Source: Thermacetogenium phaeum DSM 12270 (lineage in GTDB: Bacteria > Bacillota > DSM-12270 > Thermacetogeniales > Thermacetogeniaceae). From it: 64,000 nt of DNA. Both the position numbers and the translations under genes were made by a program. Shown one piece after another: positions 25,509 to 33,580 of the stretch. The stretch covers positions 389,942 to 453,941 of the forward strand of contig NC_018870.1 in assembly GCF_000305935.1 (NCBI RefSeq), in the 5' to 3' direction. Below the pieces are notes generated by a model. The model saw only the letters and a list, made by a program, of their open reading frames with translations, was not told where the DNA came from and did not search any database. The stretch's first letter is position 1. The number at the start of each line of letters is the position of its first letter.

Positions 25509-26050
25509 AACTCCCGGGGCTTGCAGATGATTTCCTTGATCTTGGTGTCGAAGATGTTGTTGGAGTGGGCCGGGACGATGACGACGGCGGTATCGGCGCC
25601 GGTCCCCGATCCGCCTACTGCGATGACCTCCTGGCCGTAAGGGATGAGGCCGGCGTCGAGGGCCATCCCCGCTACCTCCACGCAGACTTTGACCCCCTGT
25701 CCGAACATTCTCAGCGTCTGGGCGATGATTTCCGCGGGATAGACGCCGCCGAATTTGTTGCGCAGGGCTCTGTCGACGCCCGCCAGGAGGTGGGTCGTCG
25801 TCAGGATGCGCACCCCCTTGGCGGCGAGCTTTTCCCTTACGGCGGGTGGCATCTCATCCTCTCCGGGGCTCGTGAAGCCGACGTGATGGGTGACGCAGAC
25901 CACCTCCAGCCCTTTATCCAGGAAGTGCTCCACCGTGGAGCCGCTGCAGGAGGCCACCACTACGTGGCGGATCCCCAGCTCCTGCGCCCTTTTGACGGCG
26001 GCCTCCGCCGTAGCGGCGGTATTCGCCGCCCCCTTATTCTTCCAGTACAT
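25505..26050 (-). CDS. stand-alone pyruvate-kinase C-terminal-domain-like protein
   Basis: 181 residues resembling the alpha/beta C-terminal domain of pyruvate kinase found as a free-standing protein in Clostridia and archaea: NTAATAEAAVKRAQELGIRHVVVASCSGSTVEHFLD and the closing AVGGSGTGADTAVVIVPAHSNNIFDTKIKEII. In pyruvate kinase this domain binds the allosteric effector. Here no catalytic barrel is present, so it may act as a small-molecule sensor. Convergent with and touching the pdaB-like gene. Confidence 0.8.
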   Translation of the reverse strand: MYWKNKGAANTAATAEAAVKRAQELGIRHVVVASCSGSTVEHFLDKGLEVVCVTHHVGFTSPGEDEMPPAVREKLAAKGVRILTTTHLLAGVDRALRNKFGGVYPAEIIAQTLRMFGQGVKVCVEVAGMALDAGLIPYGQEVIAVGGSGTGADTAVVIVPAHSNNIFDTKIKEIICKPREF

Positions 26051-26224
26051 CCTTGTTCACTCCTTTGACGATGGCTTCTTTAAGGAAATCCCGTTAGCCC
26101 GGGCAGAACGAGAAAGCGTTTCCAGAGTTTATCGGAAACGGCTGCGTCTCGCCGCGCCTTATACTGCGGTTCCCGGGTCAGATTTATTCTACCAGAAAAA
26201 GCCGTTGCGGGCAAAAGGCGCCCA

Positions 26225-26440
26225 TCTCGACGTCCCGTCTCACTTCGGCCTCTCGCCAGGCTCCTTCGTCAAAGGCGAGTAACAACCTCCGTGAGGTCGC
26301 TCGTAAGGTCGCTGCGCCGACGAAGATAAACCCTTTTCGTTTCCCTGTTGGTGCCGCCGATGAGGGCGGCCGTTTCCTCTGCCGGAGGGGAGCCTGGTTT
26401 TGAGAAAAGCGCCGGCCTTGAGGCCGGCAGCGCTCACCTT
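26225..26440. repeat. mosaic intergenic repeat copy
   Basis: 26240-26365 repeats 21595-21705 (CTCCTTCGTC, GTAACAACCTCCGT, AGGTCGCT, GCGCCG, GATAAA) with a 9-bp insertion, and then carries GTTGGTGCCGCC and a GCCGCC/GGGCGGC hairpin like 21420. A GCCGGCC/GGCCGGC stem lies at 26415-26432. The 558-bp gap 26051-26608 otherwise shows no gene. Confidence 0.6.
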
Positions 26441-26608
26441 CATGCGGCTTTGGGCTGTGAAGAGGAGATGCAGGGCCGGGGGAGAATAAAGGAGAATATA
26501 TGAAAATATATGCCTTCTGCCTCTTGGGCCTTATTGATGGCAGGTACAGGAGAGGCGAAAGGGACGCAGAAGCCATTGCGGTGAAACAGCCTTCAGGAGC
26601 TCAAGCTT

Positions 26609-27937
26609 ATGATCAGACGCAGGATCTTCAACCTGGCCTGGCCCGCGGTTTGCGAAATGCTCCTTTACATGCTGCTGGATTTCGTGGACGTGGCCTTTGT
26701 CGGGCGGCTCGGCGCCCGGCCACTGGCAGCGGTAGGGTTAGGCGCCCAGATTTTCTTCTCAGTAATCTTTATCTTTTCCGCCATGTCGGCTGGGGCCACC
26801 GCGCTGATCGCCAGGGCGATCGGCGCCGGGGATATGCGGCGCGCCGGGAGGGTGGCGGGGCATGCCCTTATCCTGGCCTTCCTGGCGGGAGGGGTAGTTA
26901 CCTTTGTCATCTACCGTTTCGCCGGGGATGTGGCCGCACTTTTTCGATTTGAGCCGGCTGTGCAGCACCTCGCCGCCGTCTACATTAGGATCACCGGGCT
27001 GAGCGCAGCCTTTTCTCTGGTCTACTTCATCGGGAACGGGATCTTCCGGGGGGCGGGGATGACCAGGATCCCCCTCCTGGTTGCCGCCCTTGCCAATGTC
27101 GTGCACATCGGGATCGAGTACGTCCTGATCTTCGGCAAGCTGGGTTTTCCGGCCCTGGGGATGCGGGGTGCGGCTATAGCCACTGCCTGCACCCAGGTAT
27201 TCTGCTGCTGCGTCGTCCTTTCTCTGCTGTTTTCAGGAGTGACCGGGCTGCGGGTTTCCTTAAAAGAGGTGTTGCGCAGCTGTGACTTTGCTCTCATCAA
27301 GAGCATTGTCAGGCTGAGTCTTCCCGCCGGGTGTGAGCAGGCGCTGATGGATCTGGGCTGGATCATCGGCAGTTTCATGTTGGCCGGCCTGGGGACCGTT
27401 CCCTTTGCCGCCCATCAGGTAGTCCTGACGGCCGAATCCCTCTCCTACATGCCCGGCTACGGCTTTGCGGTGGCCGCCACCACCCTGGTCGGACAAAACC
27501 TGGGCGCCCGTAACCCGGACGGCGCCTCTGCCAACGCAGTGACGGCTGCCCGTATGGCTCTGCTGGTAATGGGCGGATTTGCCTTTCTGTTCCTGGCCCT
27601 CCCCGGACCGGTGGTGGGCATTTTTACGAGCGATCCTCAGGTCGCTTCCCTCGGTGCCCTCTGCCTGCGTATCGCCGCTCTGGAACAGCCGTCGATCGCT
27701 TTGGAGATGGTTTTTGCGGGTGCCCTGCGCGGGGCCGGGGATACCAGGACCCCGGCGATGGTTACCGTGCTCAGCACCTGGCTTCTCAGAATACCTCTGC
27801 TCTATCTATCCGTCTATGTGCTGCGCTTCGGGCTTCCCGCCGTCTGGGTGATTACCGCTCTGGACTGGTCGGTGCGCGCCGCCTCCCTCACCCTGCTGTT
27901 TAGAATGGGGCATTGGAAACAGATCGAGTACGCCTGA
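26609..27937 (+). CDS. MATE-family multidrug/metabolite exporter
   Basis: 442 residues with twelve hydrophobic segments in two six-helix halves. Family signatures are LAWPAVCEMLLYMLLDFVDVAFVGRLG, GNGIFRGAGMTRIPL and, in the second half, VGQNLGARNPDGA and GALRGAGDTRTPAMV. Exports cationic or other small molecules using a Na+ or H+ gradient; the substrate cannot be read from sequence. ATG with GGAG 9 nt upstream. Single gene ended by a bidirectional terminator. Confidence 0.93.
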   Translation: MIRRRIFNLAWPAVCEMLLYMLLDFVDVAFVGRLGARPLAAVGLGAQIFFSVIFIFSAMSAGATALIARAIGAGDMRRAGRVAGHALILAFLAGGVVTFVIYRFAGDVAALFRFEPAVQHLAAVYIRITGLSAAFSLVYFIGNGIFRGAGMTRIPLLVAALANVVHIGIEYVLIFGKLGFPALGMRGAAIATACTQVFCCCVVLSLLFSGVTGLRVSLKEVLRSCDFALIKSIVRLSLPAGCEQALMDLGWIIGSFMLAGLGTVPFAAHQVVLTAESLSYMPGYGFAVAATTLVGQNLGARNPDGASANAVTAARMALLVMGGFAFLFLALPGPVVGIFTSDPQVASLGALCLRIAALEQPSIALEMVFAGALRGAGDTRTPAMVTVLSTWLLRIPLLYLSVYVLRFGLPAVWVITALDWSVRAASLTLLFRMGHWKQIEYA

Positions 27938-28013
27938 TCTCCCTGCAGAGGTTCTATTGGCTCGGCTGTTCTGATGCCCGGGAAGGAAGGAGCGCCCAGC
28001 TGTCTTATAAAGA

Positions 28014-28037
28014 AAAAACCCTCCTGAGAGGGTTTTT
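28014..28037. terminator. bidirectional terminator between MATE and radical SAM genes
   Basis: AAAAACCCTC (28014-28023), loop CTGA, GAGGGTTTTT (28028-28037): symmetrical A- and T-runs serve both convergent genes. Confidence 0.9.
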
Positions 28038-28067
28038 GGCTGTTCTCCTCATCTGCTGCCCGTCTGC

Positions 28068-29582
28068 TTACCCGTATTTGCCTCCTTCCAGGTGGGGCTG
28101 GTACTTGCTGAAGATCTTCCGGAAGTGGTGCCCGTAGATGGCAAAGGTCACCGCCTCCGGGAAGAAGCGCGGGTATTTTACCAGGGTGTTCAGCAGGAGC
28201 TTCCAGTAGTGGCGGCGCCCCTTTTCCAGGAACCCGAGGATCACCATTGCCCGGAAGAGGGCCTTGACGTAGCAGAAGCGCAGCATGGTGATGCTCTTCT
28301 TTCTGGCCGGCCGGAATTCCTTGAAGAACTCCATGATGCGCTCGTAGTAGCGCGCCGGGTCGTAGATGGTGGTGACGATTTTCTGATAGCCTTCGATCAG
28401 CTTCTTCAGATCCATCTTGGGTATAAAGTTGATCGCCAGGTCGGTGTTGTTTCCCGTGAAATCCGTCGGCAGCAGGCGGTTTTCTCTTTTCAGTCGTTTG
28501 AAGAGCTTCGTTCCCACCGGGGCGTGGAGAAGCCCCACCATGGCGGTGACGATTCCGCTCTGCTGGATAAAACTGATCTGCCTCTCGAAGATCGAGGGGG
28601 TGTCGCTGTCGAAGCCGACGATAAACCCGCCGCTCACCTGCATCCCGTATCGCTGTATCTTCTTGACCGAGGCAATGAGGTCGCGGTTGACGTTGTTGAA
28701 CTTGTTGCACTCTTTTAGACTCTCCTCGCTCGGGGTTTCGATGCCGATAAAGACGGAGGTGAAGCCCGCCTTCTGCATCATGAGCATCAGCTCTTCGTCG
28801 TCGGCGAGGTTGATAGAAGCCTCGGTGATGAACCAGAAGGGATTTTTGCGCTTCTCCATCCAGGTGATCAGGGAGGGCAGGATCTCCTTCTTCAGCAGCA
28901 CCTTGTTGCCGATGAAGTTGTCGTCAACGATGAAGACTCCGCCCCGCCAGCCGTGTTCGTAGAGGGCATCGAGCTCTTTGATGAACTGTGGAGCCGACTT
29001 CAGGCGCGGCTTGCGCCCGAAGAGGGTGGTGATGTCGCAGAACTCGCAGTCGTAGGGGCAGCCGCGGGAAAGCTGGACGCTCATCGTGGAGTAGTCCTTC
29101 ATGTTGATCAGTTCCCACAGGGGAACCGGCGTCCGGTCGAGTGGAGGCAGCTCCTCCGTCGTGTAGATGCGCTTTGGGCAGCCCTTCTCCAGGTCTTCCA
29201 GAAAGGCCTGCAGGGTGATTTCCGCTTCGTTGAGGATGAGGTGATCCACTTCGGGGAACTTTTCCGGCTCCGACGTGAAGAGGGGGCCGCCGGCGATGAC
29301 CTTCACGCCCAGCTGCCGGCAGCGGTTCAGAACCTCCCTCACCGAATTCTGCTGAATGGACATGGCGCTGATCAGGACGTAGTCCGCCCAGAGCAGATCC
29401 TCTTCCCGCAGTTTTCGGACGTTCATGTCCACCAGCCTCTTCTCCCAATCCTCCGGCAGCATGGCCGCCACCGTCAGGAGGCCCAGAGGTGGGTGGGCGG
29501 CCTTGATTCCGATGAACTTGAGGGCGTGCTTGAAGCTCCAGAAGCTCTCGGGGTACTGAGGGTAAACGAACAGTACTTTCAT
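28068..29582 (-). CDS. B12-binding radical SAM protein (DUF4070 type)
   Basis: 504 residues. N-terminal cobalamin-binding-like domain (MKVLFVYPQYPESFW...PPLGLLTVAAMLP), then a radical SAM barrel with the [4Fe-4S] motif CPYDCEFC and the neighbouring DITTLFGRKPRLKS, and a C-terminal DUF4070-like domain. Related proteins are radical methylases or cyclases of lipids or hopanoids, but this subgroup has no assigned reaction. The start MKVLF at 29582 has AAAGGAGTG upstream; the frame opens to 29648 without a site. Single gene. Confidence 0.88.
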   Translation of the reverse strand: MKVLFVYPQYPESFWSFKHALKFIGIKAAHPPLGLLTVAAMLPEDWEKRLVDMNVRKLREEDLLWADYVLISAMSIQQNSVREVLNRCRQLGVKVIAGGPLFTSEPEKFPEVDHLILNEAEITLQAFLEDLEKGCPKRIYTTEELPPLDRTPVPLWELINMKDYSTMSVQLSRGCPYDCEFCDITTLFGRKPRLKSAPQFIKELDALYEHGWRGGVFIVDDNFIGNKVLLKKEILPSLITWMEKRKNPFWFITEASINLADDEELMLMMQKAGFTSVFIGIETPSEESLKECNKFNNVNRDLIASVKKIQRYGMQVSGGFIVGFDSDTPSIFERQISFIQQSGIVTAMVGLLHAPVGTKLFKRLKRENRLLPTDFTGNNTDLAINFIPKMDLKKLIEGYQKIVTTIYDPARYYERIMEFFKEFRPARKKSITMLRFCYVKALFRAMVILGFLEKGRRHYWKLLLNTLVKYPRFFPEAVTFAIYGHHFRKIFSKYQPHLEGGKYG

Positions 29583-29861
29583 GTTCTCACTCCTTTGTAC
29601 CATCTTAGCACACATTACCAGGACCGCAAAGGTGTCTGCTGAAAACATTTTCCCTTGCCGGTGGGATTATTATGCATTACCACCACCCCCACGAAGGCGC
29701 CGCAACGGCCGTTCTTCCGGAATTTTTTCACCACCCGTTTTTCCTCGCAGAGCCCGGTGCTGAATGGCCGGAACGCTTTCCCGGCCGATCAGGCGGGAGA
29801 ACGGAGTGGGATGCCGCTTATCGCCGCTGCCTGCCCGTTTGACGGACGAGGTCTTTGTCCG

Positions 29862-30698
29862 TCAGAGCCCCAGGAAGCGGGCGGCATTTTCCCCCCAGAT
29901 CCCCCTTTTCTCCTCCTCGGTGAGATCGGTAGCCGCCCATTCCTTGTAGTAGCGCGCCGGTGAGAGCAGGGGGAAGTCGCTTCCCAGTAGCACTTTCGGC
30001 AGCACCCCTGCTAGGCGGGCGGCGGCGTAGACCTGGGGACGGAAGAGGAAGGGGGATGCTGCGTTGTCGTAATAGACGTGCCGCAGGGACTCGTGCACCT
30101 CCGGCATCAGCTCATAGCAGAAAAGGCCGCCTCCCCAGTGGGCGAAGATGATTTTGTTATCGGGGTTGTTGATGGCGAAGAGGTAAGCCTGTTCGGGACC
30201 GATCTTCCCTTTGCCGGGGTAGTAGTGCCCCACCTGTTCGTTGGTGTGCATCAGGATCGGCAGATCGAGTTCCCGGCAGACGGCGGTGAACCGCTCTACC
30301 TGCTGCTGGTCGGAGATGTCGGTGTGGACGGCGGCGGGGATCACCTCCCCTACTCCCTTGAGCCCCGCTTCCCGGCAGCGCCGGAGCTCCTTCTCCATCC
30401 CCGGGTCCTGCGGGGGAACGATGGCAAAGCCGATGAAGCGGTCGGGGTAGCGCCTGACCGTTTCGATGACGTAGTCGTTGGCCTCCCGGGCCATCCCCAG
30501 ATCGAGGCAGGAGAAGCCGAAGACTACCGATCTGTCGATCCCCGTTTTCTCCATGTTTTCCAGGACATCTTCGGCTGTGGCAAACCTGGCCTTAGGGTTG
30601 TCGTGCAGCAGCTTGAAGTGGGCGTCTCTGTCGAGGTTTTTCTTGATGTCCTTGATGAAATCGGGCGACAGGATGTGGACGTGGACGTCGATTTTCAT
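29862..30698 (-). CDS. amidohydrolase-2 family protein
   Basis: 278-residue metal-dependent TIM barrel. The HVH metal motif is at the start (MKIDVHVHILSP), further histidines occur in LPILMHTNEQVGHYY and IIFAHWGGG, and the aspartate in KVLLGSDFPLLSP. Relatives are decarboxylases and lactone or amide hydrolases; the substrate is unknown. The start at 30698 is preceded by GGGGGATC, and the upstream in-frame ATG (30713) is part of that ribosome site. No operon partner. Confidence 0.87.
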   Translation of the reverse strand: MKIDVHVHILSPDFIKDIKKNLDRDAHFKLLHDNPKARFATAEDVLENMEKTGIDRSVVFGFSCLDLGMAREANDYVIETVRRYPDRFIGFAIVPPQDPGMEKELRRCREAGLKGVGEVIPAAVHTDISDQQQVERFTAVCRELDLPILMHTNEQVGHYYPGKGKIGPEQAYLFAINNPDNKIIFAHWGGGLFCYELMPEVHESLRHVYYDNAASPFLFRPQVYAAARLAGVLPKVLLGSDFPLLSPARYYKEWAATDLTEEEKRGIWGENAARFLGL

Positions 30699-30713
30699 CT
30701 TTGATCCCCCCAT

Positions 30714-31140
30714 GGAATTTGCGGGCTCCTCACCCTGAAGGACACGAGAATAAGGTTTGAACGCCGCCTCAGGATAAGGGCAGCTGGTCGTCAGTTGCCG
30801 GCTGTTGGAATATAATTAATGGGGCGGTTGCGAGCGGCCTGCAGGGGACGGGGACCCTCTACGCCGCCTCTCTACTGCGGGGTGAGCGCCTTAATCTCAG
30901 TAATTCGGCTCCTCTGCTGCCGATTCCTTCTTGGAGCAGCACATTTTTGGAAAAGCGCGGGAGATCGGGTGTGCACTTCACATTTTGCTTGCAAATTGAG
31001 GATTGTGTCTGCTATGCTAACCGTAGCTCTTGTAGATTCTTTGCGGATTGATTTTTTTGAGGAAAGCTTCTTCTGTTAATAGTTTAATGAAGAAATTTTT
31101 TGGGAAAGGATTTTTTTTGAGCGGGCCGAAAAGAAAGGAC
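30714..31140. other. intergenic region upstream of corA-like gene
   Basis: No gene seen. A possible promoter is TTGCAA with TATGCT 18 bp downstream around 30989-31018; the last 100 bp are AT-rich leader. Confidence 0.35.
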
Positions 31141-31150
31141 GGTGAGAAAG

Positions 31151-32122
31151 ATGCTGAAGGTCTACCGTACAGTGGAAGAGCAGCTGCTGGAAATCGACGA
31201 GGGCGATCATCTTTACGAAAAAGGCGCCTGGATCTGTCTCATCAACCCCACGGATGAGGAGCTCAACAGGGTGAGCACGCATACGGGGATCAACCGCGAC
31301 CTCCTCAGGCATCCCCTGGACGATGAGGAAAGGCCGCGGATCGAGGTGGATACGGGACAGATCCTGATCATCATCAAGATACCCGTTACCAGGCAGCACG
31401 GGGAGGCCGAGTTCTACGACGCCATCCCGCTGGGGATCATCGTAACCAAGGACCACCTGGTGACGGTCTGCCTTGACGACAACCCCCTCTTTCAGGAGCT
31501 GATGCACGACAGCATGCTCTACACCTTCATGAAAACGCGTTTTTTGCTGATCGTTCTGATCAAGACGGCAGCGCTTTACCTGCGCTACCTGCGCCGGCTC
31601 GACAAGCGCAGCACGGAACTCCAACAGCGTCTTTCTCGCTCCATGAGGAATGAAGCGCTCTTGGAGATGCTGGAGATTCAGAAGAGCCTTGTTTACTTCA
31701 CCACCTCCTTGAGGGCTAACGGGATCGTGATGGAGAAGCTCACCCGTACCCAGCTGATCAACGCGGAGGAAGCCCCGGCATCGATGCTGATTAAGATGTA
31801 TCCCGAGGATCAGGACCTTCTGGAGGATGCCATTACGGAGAATAAGCAGGCCATTGAGATGAGCACCATCTACAGCTCGATTCTGACCGGGGCGATGGAT
31901 GCTTATGCCTCCATCATCTCCAACAACCTGAACGCGGTGATGAAGTTCTTGACGTCGGTGACCATTGTGCTTTCCCTGCCGACCATTGTTGCGAGCATTT
32001 ACGGGATGAACGTGGCTCTGCCCTTCCAGCACTCCCCTTTGGCCTTTGCGGGAATCATGGGGGTAACGCTGGGGTTGTGCGGAATGGCCGCCTATGCCCT
32101 GGCGCGCTGGCGGATGTTTTGA
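31151..32122 (+). CDS. CorA-family magnesium/divalent-cation channel
   Basis: 323 residues. A cytoplasmic alpha/beta N-terminal domain and long helix precede two C-terminal membrane segments (about 265-285 and 297-318) joined by the signature loop YGMNVALP, which forms the selectivity filter. The ATG at 31151 has AAGGAC 10 nt upstream; an in-frame GTG at 31142 is too close. Single gene. Mg2+ is the default substrate; other divalent ions are possible. Confidence 0.93.
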   Translation: MLKVYRTVEEQLLEIDEGDHLYEKGAWICLINPTDEELNRVSTHTGINRDLLRHPLDDEERPRIEVDTGQILIIIKIPVTRQHGEAEFYDAIPLGIIVTKDHLVTVCLDDNPLFQELMHDSMLYTFMKTRFLLIVLIKTAALYLRYLRRLDKRSTELQQRLSRSMRNEALLEMLEIQKSLVYFTTSLRANGIVMEKLTRTQLINAEEAPASMLIKMYPEDQDLLEDAITENKQAIEMSTIYSSILTGAMDAYASIISNNLNAVMKFLTSVTIVLSLPTIVASIYGMNVALPFQHSPLAFAGIMGVTLGLCGMAAYALARWRMF

Positions 32123-32240
32123 CATAGTAGTGTGAGGTCTCGTCTGAATGCTCGCCATCTAGTGGAAAAGATAGCGCTCCCCGCCCCCGGCAGGTTATAA
32201 TGAATTAAAGGCCGCTTTCGAGCGGGAGAAAGGGGGAGGG

Positions 32241-32375
32241 GGTCATGGCAGGTGGGGAGCAAAGGGCAGCGCCTTGACGCTCGGAAGTATCGCCGAGTAC
32301 ATTGTCCACAACGCACCGTGTGACGTTCTGCTGGTGAGAGAGCAGGGTGACAGAGAAGGGAGCAAAGAGGGATAA
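32241..32375 (+). pseudogene. C-terminal remnant of a universal stress protein gene
   Basis: The frame ending at TAA 32375 encodes HGRWGAKGS and then LGSIAEYIVHNAPCDVLLVR, which is the phosphate-binding C-terminus of UspA-type proteins. No start, ribosome site or N-terminal two thirds exist upstream, so this is a decayed fragment. A TATAAT-like sequence lies at 32198. Confidence 0.7.
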
Positions 32376-32477
32376 AATTACCTTAATTACGACAGCGTAA
32401 CGCTGCGGCAGCAGATGCCGTAACCGGGACAGGGGCCTCTTGCTCCTGTCACTTCACGTCTGCAGGTGGGGGTTGCG

Positions 32478-32759
32478 ATGGTTGTAGGACTCTGTACTAT
32501 GGAGCTTTTCCTGGGGGAAGCGGATTCCCTGAAGGGCAAGAGGCGTATTTTAAAGAGCATGCTGGACAGGGTGAAGGCGCACCACAACGTTTCCATTGCC
32601 GAAGTGGGGCAGCAGGACCTCTGGCAGCGGTCGACGATCGCCTTTGCCTGTGTGAGCAATGAGAGGAACCACGCTTATCAAGTTTTGAACTCCGTGATTA
32701 GGTTTCTGGAGAGGCAGAAGCAGTCGCAGGTGATCGACTACAATATTGAGATCATCTGA
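32478..32759 (+). CDS. DUF503 family protein (YlxP-like)
   Basis: 93 residues, MVVGLCTMELFLGEADSLKGKRRILKSMLDRVKAHHNVSIAEVGQQDLWQRSTIAFACVSN, the whole DUF503 signature. Small ferredoxin-like fold. In other Firmicutes the gene lies beside rbfA and infB and may act in ribosome assembly; here it is isolated. ATG 32478 preferred over GTG 32466. Confidence 0.9.
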   Translation: MVVGLCTMELFLGEADSLKGKRRILKSMLDRVKAHHNVSIAEVGQQDLWQRSTIAFACVSNERNHAYQVLNSVIRFLERQKQSQVIDYNIEII

Positions 32760-32787
32760 CCCTTTTATTGATGCAGACGGCATAATT

Positions 32788-32843
32788 CCCTCCTTCCTCT
32801 CATAGGTTTAATAAGGAACAAAATCCATTAAAAGGAAGGAGGG
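32788..32843 (+). promoter_or_regulatory. leader hairpin that can mask the ribosome site of the GerMN gene
   Basis: CCCTCCTTCCT (32788-32798) is exactly complementary to AGGAAGGAGGG (32833-32843), which is the ribosome-binding site of the gene starting at 32849. The 34-nt loop is AT-rich. Pairing would block translation, so this may be an RNA switch or a thermosensor-like control. No known riboswitch is recognisable. Confidence 0.55.
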
Positions 32844-32848
32844 TTATC

Positions 32849-33481
32849 ATGGCATGGGACTTTCGAAGGATTGAAGAGGAGATCAACGAGCAACGCCGCA
32901 GGAGCCTCTATTACCTGATCCTTATGGTGCTGGTTTTGGCGCTGATGGTCATGGGGGGGTGCACTCTCCGGGAAAGGTTGGGCGCCGGCGAACAGCTGGA
33001 GGAGCCGGTGCAGGAAGAGTTCGAGGATCCCCTGGCCGCGGATGTGACCGTTCCGCCGGAGCAGGAGATGGTAAAGGTGGTTCTCTACTTCCTGGACGCT
33101 GATGGCCGCTATCTGGTGGCGGAGGCCAGGGAGATACCTAAGGTGGAGGGCATTGCCAGGGCGGCGCTGGATGCCCTCTGCGAGGGGGAAACGGAAGGGG
33201 AGCTCTCTTCGGCACTGCCGCCGGGGGCGGAGGTGCTCGACCTCAACATCAAGCCTGACGGCTCCTGCGTCGTCGACCTGAATCTGGAGGCCACCAAAAT
33301 CCCCGGGGACGACCCGCGGGCGGAGGCCCTGGCCGTTTACTCCGTCGTCAATACCCTGACCGAGTTTCCAACGGTCAAGAGCGTCCAGATCCTGGTCGAG
33401 GGGCAGAACCGCAAGACCTTTGCCAAGCACATTCCGGTGGACACCCCCCTCTTGAGGAACCTCTCTTTTGTCAAAAGCTGA
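32849..33481 (+). CDS. GerMN-domain lipoprotein-like protein
   Basis: 210 residues: a membrane segment (about 20-36) ending VMGGC, which could be a lipobox, an acidic linker, and one GerMN domain (VKVVLYFLDADGRYLVAEAREIP... SVVNTLTEFPTVKSVQILVEGQ). GerM proteins act in spore cortex synthesis and germination. The strong site GGAAGGAGGG lies 5 nt before the ATG and may be masked by a leader hairpin. Followed 100 bp later by a cell-wall amidase gene. Confidence 0.9.
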   Translation: MAWDFRRIEEEINEQRRRSLYYLILMVLVLALMVMGGCTLRERLGAGEQLEEPVQEEFEDPLAADVTVPPEQEMVKVVLYFLDADGRYLVAEAREIPKVEGIARAALDALCEGETEGELSSALPPGAEVLDLNIKPDGSCVVDLNLEATKIPGDDPRAEALAVYSVVNTLTEFPTVKSVQILVEGQNRKTFAKHIPVDTPLLRNLSFVKS

Positions 33482-33580
33482 TCTGGTTGAAATTACCACC
33501 CTCCCACCAGGCAGGTCTGCTGGCAATTGGTGTCGAATTATCCAGCAGAGCAGCAGCAATGGTGAAAAGAGGGTGGTTCT

